A stretch of 64,000 nucleotides of DNA, from assembly GCA_002431395.1 (NCBI GenBank), contig DJEU01000065.1, positions 62,001-126,000 on the forward strand, given 5' to 3'. This DNA is from Lachnoclostridium sp. UBA5890. GTDB lineage: Bacteria > Bacillota > Clostridia > Lachnospirales > Lachnospiraceae. A program made the translations under genes and the position numbers. Below are positions 16,730 through 25,943 of this stretch, piece after piece; positions within the stretch are counted from its first letter, which is position 1; every line of letters begins with the position of its first letter. Below the pieces are notes generated by a model. It was given only the letters and a program-made list of their open reading frames with translations, searched no databases and was not told the origin of the DNA.

Positions 16730-19513
16730 TTACTGTACCGTCACCCGTACTTTTACACTGATACCGTTCAAAGCACTTATTCGGATTTCACACGTTCCCT
16801 TTTTCTTTGCTCGTAATTTTCTGTTTTTTGTCACGGAAACTACCGTTTCGTCCGTAGAGATATACCGAAGAACCGGGCCATGTCCCTTTGTCAGCCATTT
16901 CTTTTTCCTTGACTGTTTTATCGCTTTGGCATTTATCCTTGTCGTCCTGCCTACATTTAAAGTAATTTCATCTTTTTCGATGACAATTTTCTCCGCATTC
17001 GTATACCTCTTACTTTTTCTCCCTGCAATATGATAGATCATGCTCTTGCCAAGAGTTATCTTTTTTCCATCGGCTATTCGAAACGCTTTAATCCTTACTT
17101 TATAATTTTTTGCATCCGAAAGTGTTTTTCCTGCGATTTTAGCCAGCTGCACAGATGTTTTTTCGCCCATGACCGTCTTAACCAGCGATTTTGCATTTAA
17201 TTTTTTTCCACATGGTGCTGCATAAATGTCATATCCACTCGCTTCCTCGACACTTCCCCAAGAAACTTTCAAATTTCCTTTCTTCCAGCCACCGCCTGCG
17301 TCACCATCCAACATTTTACAGTTTTCTTTCCACTGTTTTTCTGAAACAATACACGGACTCTGTGTCGGCACAATAACTGATACTACACTCTGCGTCGGAA
17401 TTGGTGTCAGGGTTGGGGGTACTGATGGGGTTGCCGTCGGGGTCACCGTTGGAGTTGCCGTCGGCACTGCCGTTGGCGTCGCAGTCGGGGTCATCGTTGA
17501 CGTCGCGGTCGGAGTCGCTGTTGGCGTCGCGGTCGGCGTTGCCGTTGGCGTCGCAGTCGGGGTCACCGTTGGCGTCACGGTCGGCGTTGGGGTTGGTGCA
17601 GAAACCTTATTCTGAATCAATACTGTTCCTTCCATTTGTACCAATCCCGCATCGTACTCTTCATACTCCGATGCGTCTATCTTCCATTTAAACCGGTTAG
17701 ATGCCCCCCGTGCTGCATTATAAGCGGTTTCCTCGCCAGAATTATCGACGATTGTCCATTGTACCGCTTTCTCCAACACGGCAGGTTCCACATCTCCTTC
17801 CAACGTAATCTGCGCGGTCTTTCCCAGTTCTCCGGAAGATGTCACCGTCTCTCCGGTATACTCTGCGGAAAAAGTTTCCGGAACTGCCGGAGCCACCACT
17901 CCCGTGATCATCCTTTTATTTGTCTGATAAGATCCGAGAACAATCTCATACATTTCATAGCCATTGTAGTCCCCATATTTTGTGACACGAGATGAACTTA
18001 TGCTCTCTCCGTTCAACATAATATCTGTCATACTCCCGGTCGCCCCATCCGGCAGCCGCACTCTCGCAATTTTCACATAAGGGCTGTTCCAATCCGCATT
18101 TCCACTTAACTCCTGATCATCCTGTGTAGACTTTTTCCATACTACTTCGCTAAGCGTAATCCATTTTTCAGCCACGGTTACATCTCTTGGAAATGGCTGC
18201 CCTCCTTTTACTATTTCACTGTCTGACAACGTTACATCCGTTACCAGCCAGTTCATGTTTGTAATCTCTACCGGTTCACTTGCATAATCCGTTAAAACCC
18301 CCTCGTTTACGTCTTCTGCCACAATGTACATATGGTAATCTTCTCCCAGTTTTTTGTCACTTATTTCATCCGGGATCTGATAAGTTCCTTCTCCGTCTTT
18401 CGCAAAACTGTCTACCGTCAGCTTTTTATAGTCAAGCACCTGCGCATTATTGGCATTTCCTTTGGTATATTCTTTATCCAAAACCAATACAGACACCTGG
18501 GTCGCTTCGTCAGACTTTGCACCACTTACTTCATATGGTATGTGAAACACGTCATTTTCCCGCGTCACCTTGTTATCCGCAGCATTGATCTGAATCTGCA
18601 TATCGCCATCCAGCAGAGTCCATTTGTATTCTGCTCCATCCTGTCCTGCTGTACCACTGAGAACAGAGGAAAACAGCACACTCGACCGCGCCACATTAAA
18701 TGCCGGGCTGACTCCGGGCGTATGAGTCTCGTCATACTGGCCTCCAATGGTAACAAACGTCACTACGTAGCCGTCCGTATTGCGGATTGCGGCAACCGGG
18801 AGCTGATTGTGCTCACTCTTCCATGATCTTGTCCAATACCAGCTACCCTTTTTCCCGCCCTTTTTCTTTGCATAATCTTCGTATGTACTCATCCGATATC
18901 CATAGTTTTGGCTAAATATTTCCCGTCCATCCAATACAAACACTTTTTCTCCGGTAAGCGGTGCAAAATTTAAATCGTTATAATTATCATACCCGGATGC
19001 ATCTTTTGCACTTGGTTCACTTTTTGTACTTTCCACAATTTCCTTTTGTTCCCGGTCCGTAAAATATTTTGTCAGAAATGTACCATTAAGATAGTCTCTT
19101 AACGAACACTGTGACCAGATGTTCGTATCCCCGAATCTGTTATCCTGACCATCTTCATTGGTCGAAGTCCACAAAACACTATCGCAGTCTAATAATATGG
19201 TGTCCACAGAAGCATTAAATTCCTTTGCACAATTGTCCAAAACACGGTATTTCATCGGCTCTCTGACACCATCTCCATCCACATCATAGGCTCCATAATA
19301 TACAAAACTGCCCCTCCATTCGCTATTGTTTGAAGGACTCGGATTTTTCATCACCGACACACTCATGCCGGCAATTGTCTTATCCGCCACCTGCTGATCT
19401 TCATTTGCTTCCGCCTTTACAGTCTGTGGCAGTTGTACTGTCGGTGCATAGCCTGCCAAAAGAGCTGCCGTAAGCACATATGCCATTCCCTTTTTCAAAT
19501 ATTTCTTTATCAT
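16730..19513 (-). CDS. Secreted DUF6273-type protein with Thr-Pro linker and Ig-like domain
   Basis: A 927-residue exported protein with a signal peptide (residues 1-33, ending near VKAEA). A DUF6273-like domain covers roughly 60-300 (FVYYGAYDVDGDG, RVLDNC, WYWTRSW), a family common in secreted Lachnospiraceae proteins and of unknown function. Beta-rich modules follow, then a Thr-Pro repeat linker around 640-710 coded at 17401-17598. The C-terminus carries an Ig-like module resembling that of the neighbouring 1231-residue protein (TLNVGRTTRINAKA, LRAKKKGTCEIRISA). The linker probably spans the cell wall, like those of cellulosomal proteins. No covalent anchor signal is visible. Confidence 0.75.
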   Translation of the reverse strand: MIKKYLKKGMAYVLTAALLAGYAPTVQLPQTVKAEANEDQQVADKTIAGMSVSVMKNPSPSNNSEWRGSFVYYGAYDVDGDGVREPMKYRVLDNCAKEFNASVDTILLDCDSVLWTSTNEDGQDNRFGDTNIWSQCSLRDYLNGTFLTKYFTDREQKEIVESTKSEPSAKDASGYDNYNDLNFAPLTGEKVFVLDGREIFSQNYGYRMSTYEDYAKKKGGKKGSWYWTRSWKSEHNQLPVAAIRNTDGYVVTFVTIGGQYDETHTPGVSPAFNVARSSVLFSSVLSGTAGQDGAEYKWTLLDGDMQIQINAADNKVTRENDVFHIPYEVSGAKSDEATQVSVLVLDKEYTKGNANNAQVLDYKKLTVDSFAKDGEGTYQIPDEISDKKLGEDYHMYIVAEDVNEGVLTDYASEPVEITNMNWLVTDVTLSDSEIVKGGQPFPRDVTVAEKWITLSEVVWKKSTQDDQELSGNADWNSPYVKIARVRLPDGATGSMTDIMLNGESISSSRVTKYGDYNGYEMYEIVLGSYQTNKRMITGVVAPAVPETFSAEYTGETVTSSGELGKTAQITLEGDVEPAVLEKAVQWTIVDNSGEETAYNAARGASNRFKWKIDASEYEEYDAGLVQMEGTVLIQNKVSAPTPTPTVTPTVTPTATPTATPTATPTATPTATSTMTPTATPTAVPTATPTVTPTATPSVPPTLTPIPTQSVVSVIVPTQSPCIVSEKQWKENCKMLDGDAGGGWKKGNLKVSWGSVEEASGYDIYAAPCGKKLNAKSLVKTVMGEKTSVQLAKIAGKTLSDAKNYKVRIKAFRIADGKKITLGKSMIYHIAGRKSKRYTNAEKIVIEKDEITLNVGRTTRINAKAIKQSRKKKWLTKGHGPVLRYISTDETVVSVTKNRKLRAKKKGTCEIRISALNGISVKVRVTVQ
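17401..17598 (-). repeat. Short tandem repeat coding a Thr-Pro-rich linker
   Basis: Imperfect tandem copies of a 12-base unit coding Thr-Pro-Thr with Ala or Val (plus-strand core GTTGGCGTCGCGGTC). Units drift by single bases, mostly at wobble positions. The tract keeps frame because the unit is a multiple of three, so copy number may vary between strains without breaking the gene. Confidence 0.85.
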
Positions 19514-19531
19514 ATTAATCCTTCCTTTCCC

Positions 19532-20218
19532 TTATTTATTCAACGTAAAATCAAACTTCATCTGCAAAGCAGCAAACAATTTCTGCATCACTTCGTCTGC
19601 CATCGTAACAACATCCAATGACCGGATAAATCGCATCGTCTCTTCGATCTCCTTTTCGGACACACGATATGCCCGCAATGACAAGGTCAAAAAACGTTCG
19701 AGTTTTTTCTCCAGCGGAAAATGAATGTCACACGGCTTTGCCATATAATTCCGCATCATTCCCGCCGAGCCGATCTCCAATTCATAAAAATCATTTGCTG
19801 TATACTCCGGAAAATTTGAATGAAACATCTGATAAAGTTCTACCGCGGTCTTTTCATATATATATTCCGCAATTTCCAATTTGGAATATACTTCTACGTA
19901 AATATCTCTCAGATTTTCATTCAATTCTGTCAAAGCAAGCTGTATCGACGTCTCCACCGCATAGGTGTAAGCCGGTGGTAAATTGCCGGTGATCGCACTC
20001 CTTGCCGTATCAAACTGCCCACTGAACATGAACTCCAAAAGTTCTTTCAGCACACCATCTTTCGTATGAAAGATATTCTGAAAACTGCTGGCAGATACTT
20101 CTGCCTCCTTCAATATCTGCCCTATGGTCGTCTGATGATATCCCTGTTCGATAAACAGACGGACACAGACCGAAAGAATCCTGTTTTTTGTCTCCAGACT
20201 ATCTCGTCGCAATGCCAT
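19532..20218 (-). CDS. TetR-family transcriptional regulator
   Basis: A 228-residue repressor-type protein. The N-terminal helix-turn-helix is clear (RILSVCVRLFIEQGYHQTTI then LKEAEVSASSFQNIFHTKDG, residues 12-50), followed by an all-helical ligand or dimerisation domain. The open frame extends 41 codons further upstream, but GAGGTGG lies just before this ATG and the extension crosses the promoter and operator, so I use the short form. A perfect 18-base palindrome lies upstream, pointing to self-repression. Only 18 bases separate its stop from the start of the 927-residue exoprotein gene, so that gene may be co-transcribed. Confidence 0.88.
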   Translation of the reverse strand: MALRRDSLETKNRILSVCVRLFIEQGYHQTTIGQILKEAEVSASSFQNIFHTKDGVLKELLEFMFSGQFDTARSAITGNLPPAYTYAVETSIQLALTELNENLRDIYVEVYSKLEIAEYIYEKTAVELYQMFHSNFPEYTANDFYELEIGSAGMMRNYMAKPCDIHFPLEKKLERFLTLSLRAYRVSEKEIEETMRFIRSLDVVTMADEVMQKLFAALQMKFDFTLNK

Positions 20219-20239
20219 AGTTCCACCTCTTTTATCTAT

Positions 20240-20257
20240 ATTGGTATATATACCAAT
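20240..20257. promoter_or_regulatory. Perfect 18-bp palindrome, probable TetR operator
   Basis: ATTGGTATATATACCAAT is identical to its own reverse complement. It lies 22-39 bases before the TetR start and touches the -10 hexamer, so a bound repressor would block the promoter. This is the size usual for TetR-family sites. Confidence 0.75.
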
Positions 20258-20284
20258 TAAACCATAAAACTTGGAAAAATGCAA
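20256..20284 (-). promoter_or_regulatory. Promoter of the TetR gene
   Basis: Minus strand TTGCAT (20284-20279), 17-base spacer, TTTAAT (20261-20256). The palindromic operator begins at the -10 and covers the expected start of transcription. Confidence 0.6.
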
Positions 20285-20291
20285 GAAAAAA

Positions 20292-20322
20292 CCGCCAAAC
20301 AGATTTTTCATCTGTTTGGCGG
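20292..20322 (-). terminator. Strong intrinsic terminator of the Rpn-family gene
   Basis: CCGCCAAACAGAT (20292-20304) and ATCTGTTTGGCGG (20310-20322) form a perfect 13-bp stem with a five-base loop. On the minus strand it is followed by TTTTTT. It lies after the stop at 20367 and before the TetR promoter. Confidence 0.9.
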
Positions 20323-20366
20323 TCTCCTTTTCACCACACAATTTTATACAAGCTGCTTATTACCAG

Positions 20367-21359
20367 TTACTCTATTCCGTACTCTTTCATCAACTTTTCC
20401 TGCAGTTCCGGATCCTGCGTTGCTTGAAAAAGCTCTGCTGTACGATTGTCTTTGATCAGTGCTGCATTTAAGCGATTCACACGAGTAGAACCATTCTTTT
20501 CACCTCGCTCGACACCTTTATCAAACATGATTGCTTCTATTTGGTCCAACACATCTGAAATCTGTCCCATCTTCGGTTCCTCCTTTCCTTTCTTTGCCAA
20601 ATCCGCTTCTAAAAAACGTTTATCACTGCTAAGTGCATAAAGCACATTTTGTACTTCTGCCGGGTGTTTCAACTTTCTCTTACCGCTTTCTTCTTCCAAA
20701 TACTTACGGGTTTTTCCATAGCCATGCAGTGTCAGAAATTTGATGACATGCCAGAAATCCGACTTGTATTTTTCTACTTCCTTTTCATCGAGCCTGCTCA
20801 ACGAGATCAAATGAATCTTATGATTTAGGAGAAATGGTTCCAGTTCCTTTTTCTCCTCCTCATCTAGATCCAGCATATCCAGAATACTAAGCGGACGCTT
20901 CCATTCTTCTTTGCCATAATAGAGAACAAATGTAATCACCGGCTGCAGGCGTTCGTCGTCTCCCAGTTCTCTGGCATAAAAACGTTTGCCATTGCATTCG
21001 TTTTCTCTCTGGTGCTCTTTGATCTGCTCGTTATAATTGTTGAAAATATACCCCAAATCCCGGATCGGCATAATGTTGTTGATCTCCGACTGATTTTCGA
21101 TCTGAATCATTGCGATAACGGAACCATTTTTTCGCCAGCGCATCCGCACATCTGCCATCACCTTTGCAGGCTTCCCTTCACTGTCCTTGTAGTGCATTTC
21201 CTGCGGAAGCAGTTCCAGATCTTCCGGCTGGATCACGTTTCTGCCATCATACAGGTTTACGTTGCTGATGTCCGCAAACACTTCTGCTTCTTCCACAAGA
21301 TTTTTTTCTGTTAAGTCTCTTGTCAATAGGTACCATCCCTTTCTTCTCTTGCTTTCCAA
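20367..21359 (-). CDS. Rpn-family PD-(D/E)XK nuclease / transposase-like protein
   Basis: A 330-residue protein of the recombination-promoting nuclease family (formerly annotated as PD-(D/E)XK transposase). The nuclease core shows MADVRMRW (Asp70) and IQIENQ (Glu88, Gln90), the usual D...ExQ pattern, followed by the helical region with the FVLYYG and EEWKRPLSILDML motifs. The C-terminal third is charged and helical, with VERGEKNG near the end. Such proteins are scattered, multi-copy genes in gut Clostridia and related bacteria, and a DNA-recombination role is known for the E. coli members. No terminal inverted repeats or target duplication were seen, so it is not a complete insertion sequence. 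Confidence 0.85.
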   Translation of the reverse strand: MESKRRKGWYLLTRDLTEKNLVEEAEVFADISNVNLYDGRNVIQPEDLELLPQEMHYKDSEGKPAKVMADVRMRWRKNGSVIAMIQIENQSEINNIMPIRDLGYIFNNYNEQIKEHQRENECNGKRFYARELGDDERLQPVITFVLYYGKEEWKRPLSILDMLDLDEEEKKELEPFLLNHKIHLISLSRLDEKEVEKYKSDFWHVIKFLTLHGYGKTRKYLEEESGKRKLKHPAEVQNVLYALSSDKRFLEADLAKKGKEEPKMGQISDVLDQIEAIMFDKGVERGEKNGSTRVNRLNAALIKDNRTAELFQATQDPELQEKLMKEYGIE

Positions 21360-21445
21360 AATTATGTGGGTAAAAAGTTTCGATAAGCAAGAAAAAATAG
21401 AATGATAGATATCAGACTTTTAAATTATTTACTTGCTTGGATATG

Positions 21446-21474
21446 ATAATACACTATCCTGGCAATCGTGTCAA
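21446..21474 (-). promoter_or_regulatory. Promoter of the Rpn-family gene
   Basis: Minus strand TTGACA (21474-21469), 17-base spacer, TATTAT (21451-21446). It lies about 90 bases before the start at 21359. Confidence 0.75.
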
Positions 21475-21573
21475 GAGTTTTTCATATTTTTTTGTATAGT
21501 TATGAGTGTAGTGTCTAGGTGAATCATTTCTCGCTAAAATTATATATAATATGCTCATGTCGTACAAAGCAAT

Positions 21574-21606
21574 AACAAGGGAACCATTTTGCACAGTTCC
21601 CTTGTT
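21574..21606. terminator. Hairpin after the 1345-residue exoprotein gene
   Basis: AACAAGGGAAC (21574-21584) pairs with GTTCCCTTGTT (21596-21606): 11 bp around an 11-base loop. It sits just after the stop at 21620 on the minus strand. The U-run on that strand is poor, whereas the plus strand has TTTT, so its efficiency is uncertain. Confidence 0.6.
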
Positions 21607-21619
21607 TTCAATCAACATT

Positions 21620-24600
21620 TTATTTCTTTATTTTTACTTTTTTAACAGCACTCCATTTCCCATACACTTTCTTTCCATCTACCAGTTTGTATGCTCTCAC
21701 TCGAACAAAATAAGTCTTTTTCTTTTTCAACTTCTTTATCGTAACAGAGGTTGACTTGACCGTTTTACTCTTGGCTTTTTTGAACTTTTTGTTTGGCGCA
21801 TACTGAATCTGGTAACCGGAAACGTTTGTAAGTTTTTTCCAGGTGGCTTTCACTTTACATTTTCCAGATACTTTTAGTTTACTAAACTTAACCCGCGGTA
21901 CCTTTGCACCTTCCGTAACACTTGTATTTCCATTTGTTACATTTTGGGGAACGGAAGTTGCTGTTTGTTTATTATCCGACAAGTATCCCGTATTTGAGGG
22001 TATTTCTGTTGATGGTACTGTCGGTGTCACCGTTGGTGTTGCGGTTGGCTTTAAAGTTGGAGGCGTTGTTGGTTTAACTGTTGGCGTTTCCATTGGTTGT
22101 TTCGTTGGCACAACAGTTGGCGTTACGGTCGGTGTTTGCGTTGGTAATACAGTCGGTGTTGGTGTGGCATCCGATGCCACTTCCTTTTCCATCACAATGC
22201 TATTATTCCAAAGCTCATATTCCGTTTCTTCCTGATTTACTTCCAAATACAATATCTTCGTTCCGGCTATATCATTTCTTGTCGCTTTGTTCCATATCTT
22301 CACAAGTGAAATATCTTTCGATTGTCCCGATGATAATGTTTCCAATGTTTCTGTATGTATTACATTACCGTTTTCCCCACCATCTTTAACAACCAAAGAT
22401 ACATTTCCCGCCTCATTAGCACCATTATTAGTTACTGTTATTAAATCATTATTTTTCGCTGTAACAGCAAGATCACTTGTTATCGTTTCAATCGTTTGTT
22501 TCGTTGTCAACTGCTGTTCAAATGTTTCATCCGATGTAACAGAAACCGTGATATCCGAAGTAGTAAAGTTTGCTGGAACAGAAATCAGTACCTCCTGCTC
22601 ACTTTGCATACCAGCAGCTAATTTATCTACAAACGTTCCCTCATGCAACACATTGCCAGAAGCATCTTTTACTGTGATTTTCACGTGGTTCAAATCGGTT
22701 GTACCGGTATTGGATACAGTAACCAAAATCGGATTTTCTTTGTCCGTACCAAAACTTAGAACATCATAAGCAATATTGGTAACCTCCGCCTGACTCCGTT
22801 TGGTCTCATTTTTATATTTTAATACCGTCGCACCATATGGATTTTCTTTTGAAGTATCCACTTCCTGCTCCGTATAAACAACTCCCGGTTCTTCACTATT
22901 TTTTAAGAGCGCAAAGCCACTGACATAGCCCCCATCTTCGGTAAGAGCAGTAGCAACGGATTCCTCTCCTATCTTTTGTTTATAAATTTCGCTATTAAAG
23001 TTATCCTGCCCAATCCAGTAAACAACATCTTCATATACGTCATAGGATGAAGCACATGCAACTTGCAAATTTTCTGTCTTCCCACCAGCATAGCGCATAA
23101 GCGTCCCATCCTGAATAAAGTAAAACTTTCCATCGATGCATTTTACTGCCTGCATTCCGGTATCCGCAGTTGCGATTGTTTTACCATTTACCAAAAGGTT
23201 CTCTCCCTGAACCATAGCCAATGAAAATTCGTCTCCAACATAACCATAAGCAAAGTCACTGATTGTATCATCAGTACGGTATAATTCTTCCGGAGCAGCC
23301 CAGCTGTCCTCAGCCAATTTACTTCGATAAATCTTAGTCTTACCTTCTTCTAACAATGCATCACCAGAAGAGTTTTCGCCCCAAACGGCATACAAATCTG
23401 CTCCGTCTGACGTAAACTGGTATTTATAACTCCAATTTTTTCCCGCTTCACGCAATGTAACAACCTTATCAAAAGTTTGATTTTCTTCATCATATCTTGC
23501 AATTTTTAATGTCAAGTGCCGCAGGATTTCCTCCTCGGACATATCTTCCGTGATTGCCACATCACTGTTTTCGTACATCACATAAGTAAATCCATTGTAA
23601 GAAAGCATCTGTGCTGCCGTATCCAGCCGTCCCGTCTTGTCAACCGGTTTGCCATCACTCCATGCACCATTCTGATACAAACGGTACATCAGTGTTGTCT
23701 GGCCGCCGGAACTTTCCTCGGTATCATCCAAATAAATCATAAGTGCCGTTCCGTCCGCATACGTCGTTATCGCCGGCTTTGCGTTTTCATAAACAAGCGA
23801 TTCCTGTGCCGAGTCCAGCAAATTCTGACTCTTTTTAACCGATTGAATCTCTTTTTTTGTCACAGGAGTACTTCTCTTATATGTCATTTTACTGATGCTT
23901 TTTGTCGTCTTTCCTAAGTTGGGATACAACTCCAATCTGGAAAATTTCCAATCTTTATACCCTGATAGTCCAGGCACTTTTGTATCTGCTTGAACATAAA
24001 ATTTTCCTGTCAAATAAGCCGAAACAGAATTTGAAAAACTCTTCCACGGAAAAGAAACTTTGCCACCAATTTCTCCCTCAATTCCGCCTTTCAAATCGAC
24101 AACTACAGCATCCGCCCCCAATGCAATATGTGGCTTAATGGCAAGATTTAACTCTCCACTTGGTGTAATAACTTTTTGCGGATTCATCGTAAGACAGATT
24201 TTGCCATCTACACTCCCGGACACACCAAATTCCGAATATACAACCCACCAGAGCGGCACCTTTACACTTCCACCGGCTTCTAGGGTCGCCGTCATGCCGC
24301 CTTCTTCAAAACCAATCACGTTGCAATTATCATCTAATTTTAACTTTACATAACCTACCGCATTACCATTCACATGAAACGCTGCACTTCCATTTACTTT
24401 CTTTAACTTTCCGCGTAGTTTAGAAAACTGATTCCATAGTTTTGTTGTATTGACTTTTCCACCACAGGATTTAACCAGCGATTTTACGTCCTGGTAAGAT
24501 TCACGCCAATAGGTGTCATTCGGATCTTTTTTCACAGTAGCACTATTATTAGACTTAATTCCTAATAATACCTCCGCTGTCTTATTCTTGGCATCAATAT

Positions 24601-25657
24601 TCAGCGTCATGTTAGACGCATCGAAAAAGGATAAATCCATCGACATCTTTTGTTTAAAAATATTGAATGTATTGTTGCCAATACTGATTTCCGGTCCTTT
24701 TAATTCGGCTGCGCCAAGGTTTGAAAAATTAGGCAATGACTTTTCAATGTTTGTAATATATTTTTTGTCTTCAGTGCTGATAACAGGCGTTGGAGTAGGC
24801 TTTGATGTCGGCGTAGGTGTTGGTGTCGCCTGCGACGAACCACCTCCCCCATTTGCTGTAACTTTTCCTGCATAACTCCAAAGAGTAGAAGAGGAAAGAT
24901 TTAAATGCAAAGCGGGCCGAACCGCAAAATGATTATAGTTGACATCATAACCATCGTAAAAGCCGCGGCCAATGTAATACACATAGGATGCATCATCACT
25001 AAGTCTGCCCGGCGACCGCAGCCACCAATCGCCGTTCCCCTCGTACTCCGACTCCGTACTCGTGTCCGTCGACGCTCCGCACTCCTTTGCATATGCTGTA
25101 TTTTTTGCTTCTCTTGTTTCACTGTCGGCATGAAACTCGCCATTAAATCCATAAGCCGTATTACTTGCTTCTGCAATGGACAGAAGATACACTTTATCTG
25201 TGGTATTCTCTCCACCTTCTGTATCCCAATATGGATTATCCTCGTTCACAACTGTTGTGTTCTTTATGGCCGCCTGTTCTGCCGATGTAAATGCCATATT
25301 TAAAAATGTATTATTCAGCCAAGTGCGAAGAGTACAGGTTGCCCATGTCACATCTACCCATTTCTCGTTATAGGGTTTAGCATCCAGGTTTTTGTCTGCC
25401 AGCAAAAAGGCATCCTTTCCATTTACGGAAAGGACTCGCCATTTAATTGGTTCTTTTGTGGAACTGTTACTTTGATAGTAGTTTCCAAAATAGATACAAT
25501 CCCATGTTGTTACACCGTTTCCATTGGTAGTTGGGTTTTGCAAATCAACTGCTGCCTTAACCGGTGTGGATTGTCCCAGCGTAATCTCGCACAGGGATAG
25601 CACCATTACCAGCGCAAGTAATCCCGCCAGCAGGCGTTTTGTTTGTCTTCTTTTCAT
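21620..25657 (-). CDS. Large secreted DUF6273-type protein with CARDB-like and FN3 domains
   Basis: A 1345-residue exported protein, start preceded by GGAGGAG. A signal peptide covers residues 1-35 (ending PVKAA). A DUF6273-like domain lies at about 50-260 (WDCIYFGNYYQ, IKWRVLSVNGKDAFLL, WWLRSPG). A short Thr-Pro linker follows near 275-295. Residues 300-600 form a beta-rich region of unknown fold, and 640-950 look like a WD or kelch-style beta-propeller (repeated short Tyr/Trp strands). Two CARDB-like Ig repeats lie around 965-1160, then a Thr-Pro linker at about 1165-1215 and a fibronectin-like C-terminal module (YQIQYAPNKKFKK, YFVRVRAYK). No sortase signal is present. The function is unknown; the design is that of a surface adhesin or scaffold. 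Confidence 0.78.
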   Translation of the reverse strand: MKRRQTKRLLAGLLALVMVLSLCEITLGQSTPVKAAVDLQNPTTNGNGVTTWDCIYFGNYYQSNSSTKEPIKWRVLSVNGKDAFLLADKNLDAKPYNEKWVDVTWATCTLRTWLNNTFLNMAFTSAEQAAIKNTTVVNEDNPYWDTEGGENTTDKVYLLSIAEASNTAYGFNGEFHADSETREAKNTAYAKECGASTDTSTESEYEGNGDWWLRSPGRLSDDASYVYYIGRGFYDGYDVNYNHFAVRPALHLNLSSSTLWSYAGKVTANGGGGSSQATPTPTPTSKPTPTPVISTEDKKYITNIEKSLPNFSNLGAAELKGPEISIGNNTFNIFKQKMSMDLSFFDASNMTLNIDAKNKTAEVLLGIKSNNSATVKKDPNDTYWRESYQDVKSLVKSCGGKVNTTKLWNQFSKLRGKLKKVNGSAAFHVNGNAVGYVKLKLDDNCNVIGFEEGGMTATLEAGGSVKVPLWWVVYSEFGVSGSVDGKICLTMNPQKVITPSGELNLAIKPHIALGADAVVVDLKGGIEGEIGGKVSFPWKSFSNSVSAYLTGKFYVQADTKVPGLSGYKDWKFSRLELYPNLGKTTKSISKMTYKRSTPVTKKEIQSVKKSQNLLDSAQESLVYENAKPAITTYADGTALMIYLDDTEESSGGQTTLMYRLYQNGAWSDGKPVDKTGRLDTAAQMLSYNGFTYVMYENSDVAITEDMSEEEILRHLTLKIARYDEENQTFDKVVTLREAGKNWSYKYQFTSDGADLYAVWGENSSGDALLEEGKTKIYRSKLAEDSWAAPEELYRTDDTISDFAYGYVGDEFSLAMVQGENLLVNGKTIATADTGMQAVKCIDGKFYFIQDGTLMRYAGGKTENLQVACASSYDVYEDVVYWIGQDNFNSEIYKQKIGEESVATALTEDGGYVSGFALLKNSEEPGVVYTEQEVDTSKENPYGATVLKYKNETKRSQAEVTNIAYDVLSFGTDKENPILVTVSNTGTTDLNHVKITVKDASGNVLHEGTFVDKLAAGMQSEQEVLISVPANFTTSDITVSVTSDETFEQQLTTKQTIETITSDLAVTAKNNDLITVTNNGANEAGNVSLVVKDGGENGNVIHTETLETLSSGQSKDISLVKIWNKATRNDIAGTKILYLEVNQEETEYELWNNSIVMEKEVASDATPTPTVLPTQTPTVTPTVVPTKQPMETPTVKPTTPPTLKPTATPTVTPTVPSTEIPSNTGYLSDNKQTATSVPQNVTNGNTSVTEGAKVPRVKFSKLKVSGKCKVKATWKKLTNVSGYQIQYAPNKKFKKAKSKTVKSTSVTIKKLKKKKTYFVRVRAYKLVDGKKVYGKWSAVKKVKIKK
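22011..22172 (-). repeat. Degenerate tandem repeat coding a Thr-Pro linker in the 1345-residue protein
   Basis: Repeated Thr-Pro-Thr-Val and Thr-Pro-Pro units. It is more degenerate than the tract at 17401-17598. A shorter Thr-Pro tract of the same gene lies at about 24783-24836. Confidence 0.75.
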
Positions 25658-25675
25658 AATGCTCCTCCTATTAAA

Positions 25676-25936
25676 TCACTTGATTTTTTCGATTGTTTTA
25701 TATTTTATATATACCGGCACTACATAATACGCCGTATAACCTCCATACAATTTTCCTCGTACCTTAACATGTTTTCCACGAAGTTGATACAATTTATTCT
25801 TCTTACTGTCGCCAGAATACATTAGTGCAAGTTGAACTTTCTTGGCTACGGGTTTTCCAACCAATTCCGTTTCTAGCTTAAATTTTTTATCCAATTTAAG
25901 AAGGTACACAAAATTTTCAAACCATCTGCCCTCCAT
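25676..25936 (-). CDS. Small protein of unknown function, possibly DUF4431-like
   Basis: 86 residues with no signal peptide. The C-terminal half (RGKHVKVRGKLYGGYTAYYV) resembles the beta strands of the DUF4431 family, where a Gly-x-(aromatic/His)-Thr-Ala motif recurs; this is a weak visual match. AGGAAAAGC precedes the ATG. The gene begins eight bases after the stop of the 373-residue secreted protein upstream. That closeness, together with the missing signal sequence, leaves open that it is a detached C-terminal piece of the neighbour. Confidence 0.5.
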   Translation of the reverse strand: MEGRWFENFVYLLKLDKKFKLETELVGKPVAKKVQLALMYSGDSKKNKLYQLRGKHVKVRGKLYGGYTAYYVVPVYIKYKTIEKIK

Positions 25937-25943
25937 GCTTTTC

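Noticed and set aside
17401..17598. CRISPR-like array
   Set aside because: The units are contiguous 12-base repeats without unique spacers, inside an intact reading frame coding Thr-Pro.
20367..21359. Complete insertion sequence
   Set aside because: The protein is Rpn-family, but no terminal inverted repeats or target duplications were found at its edges.
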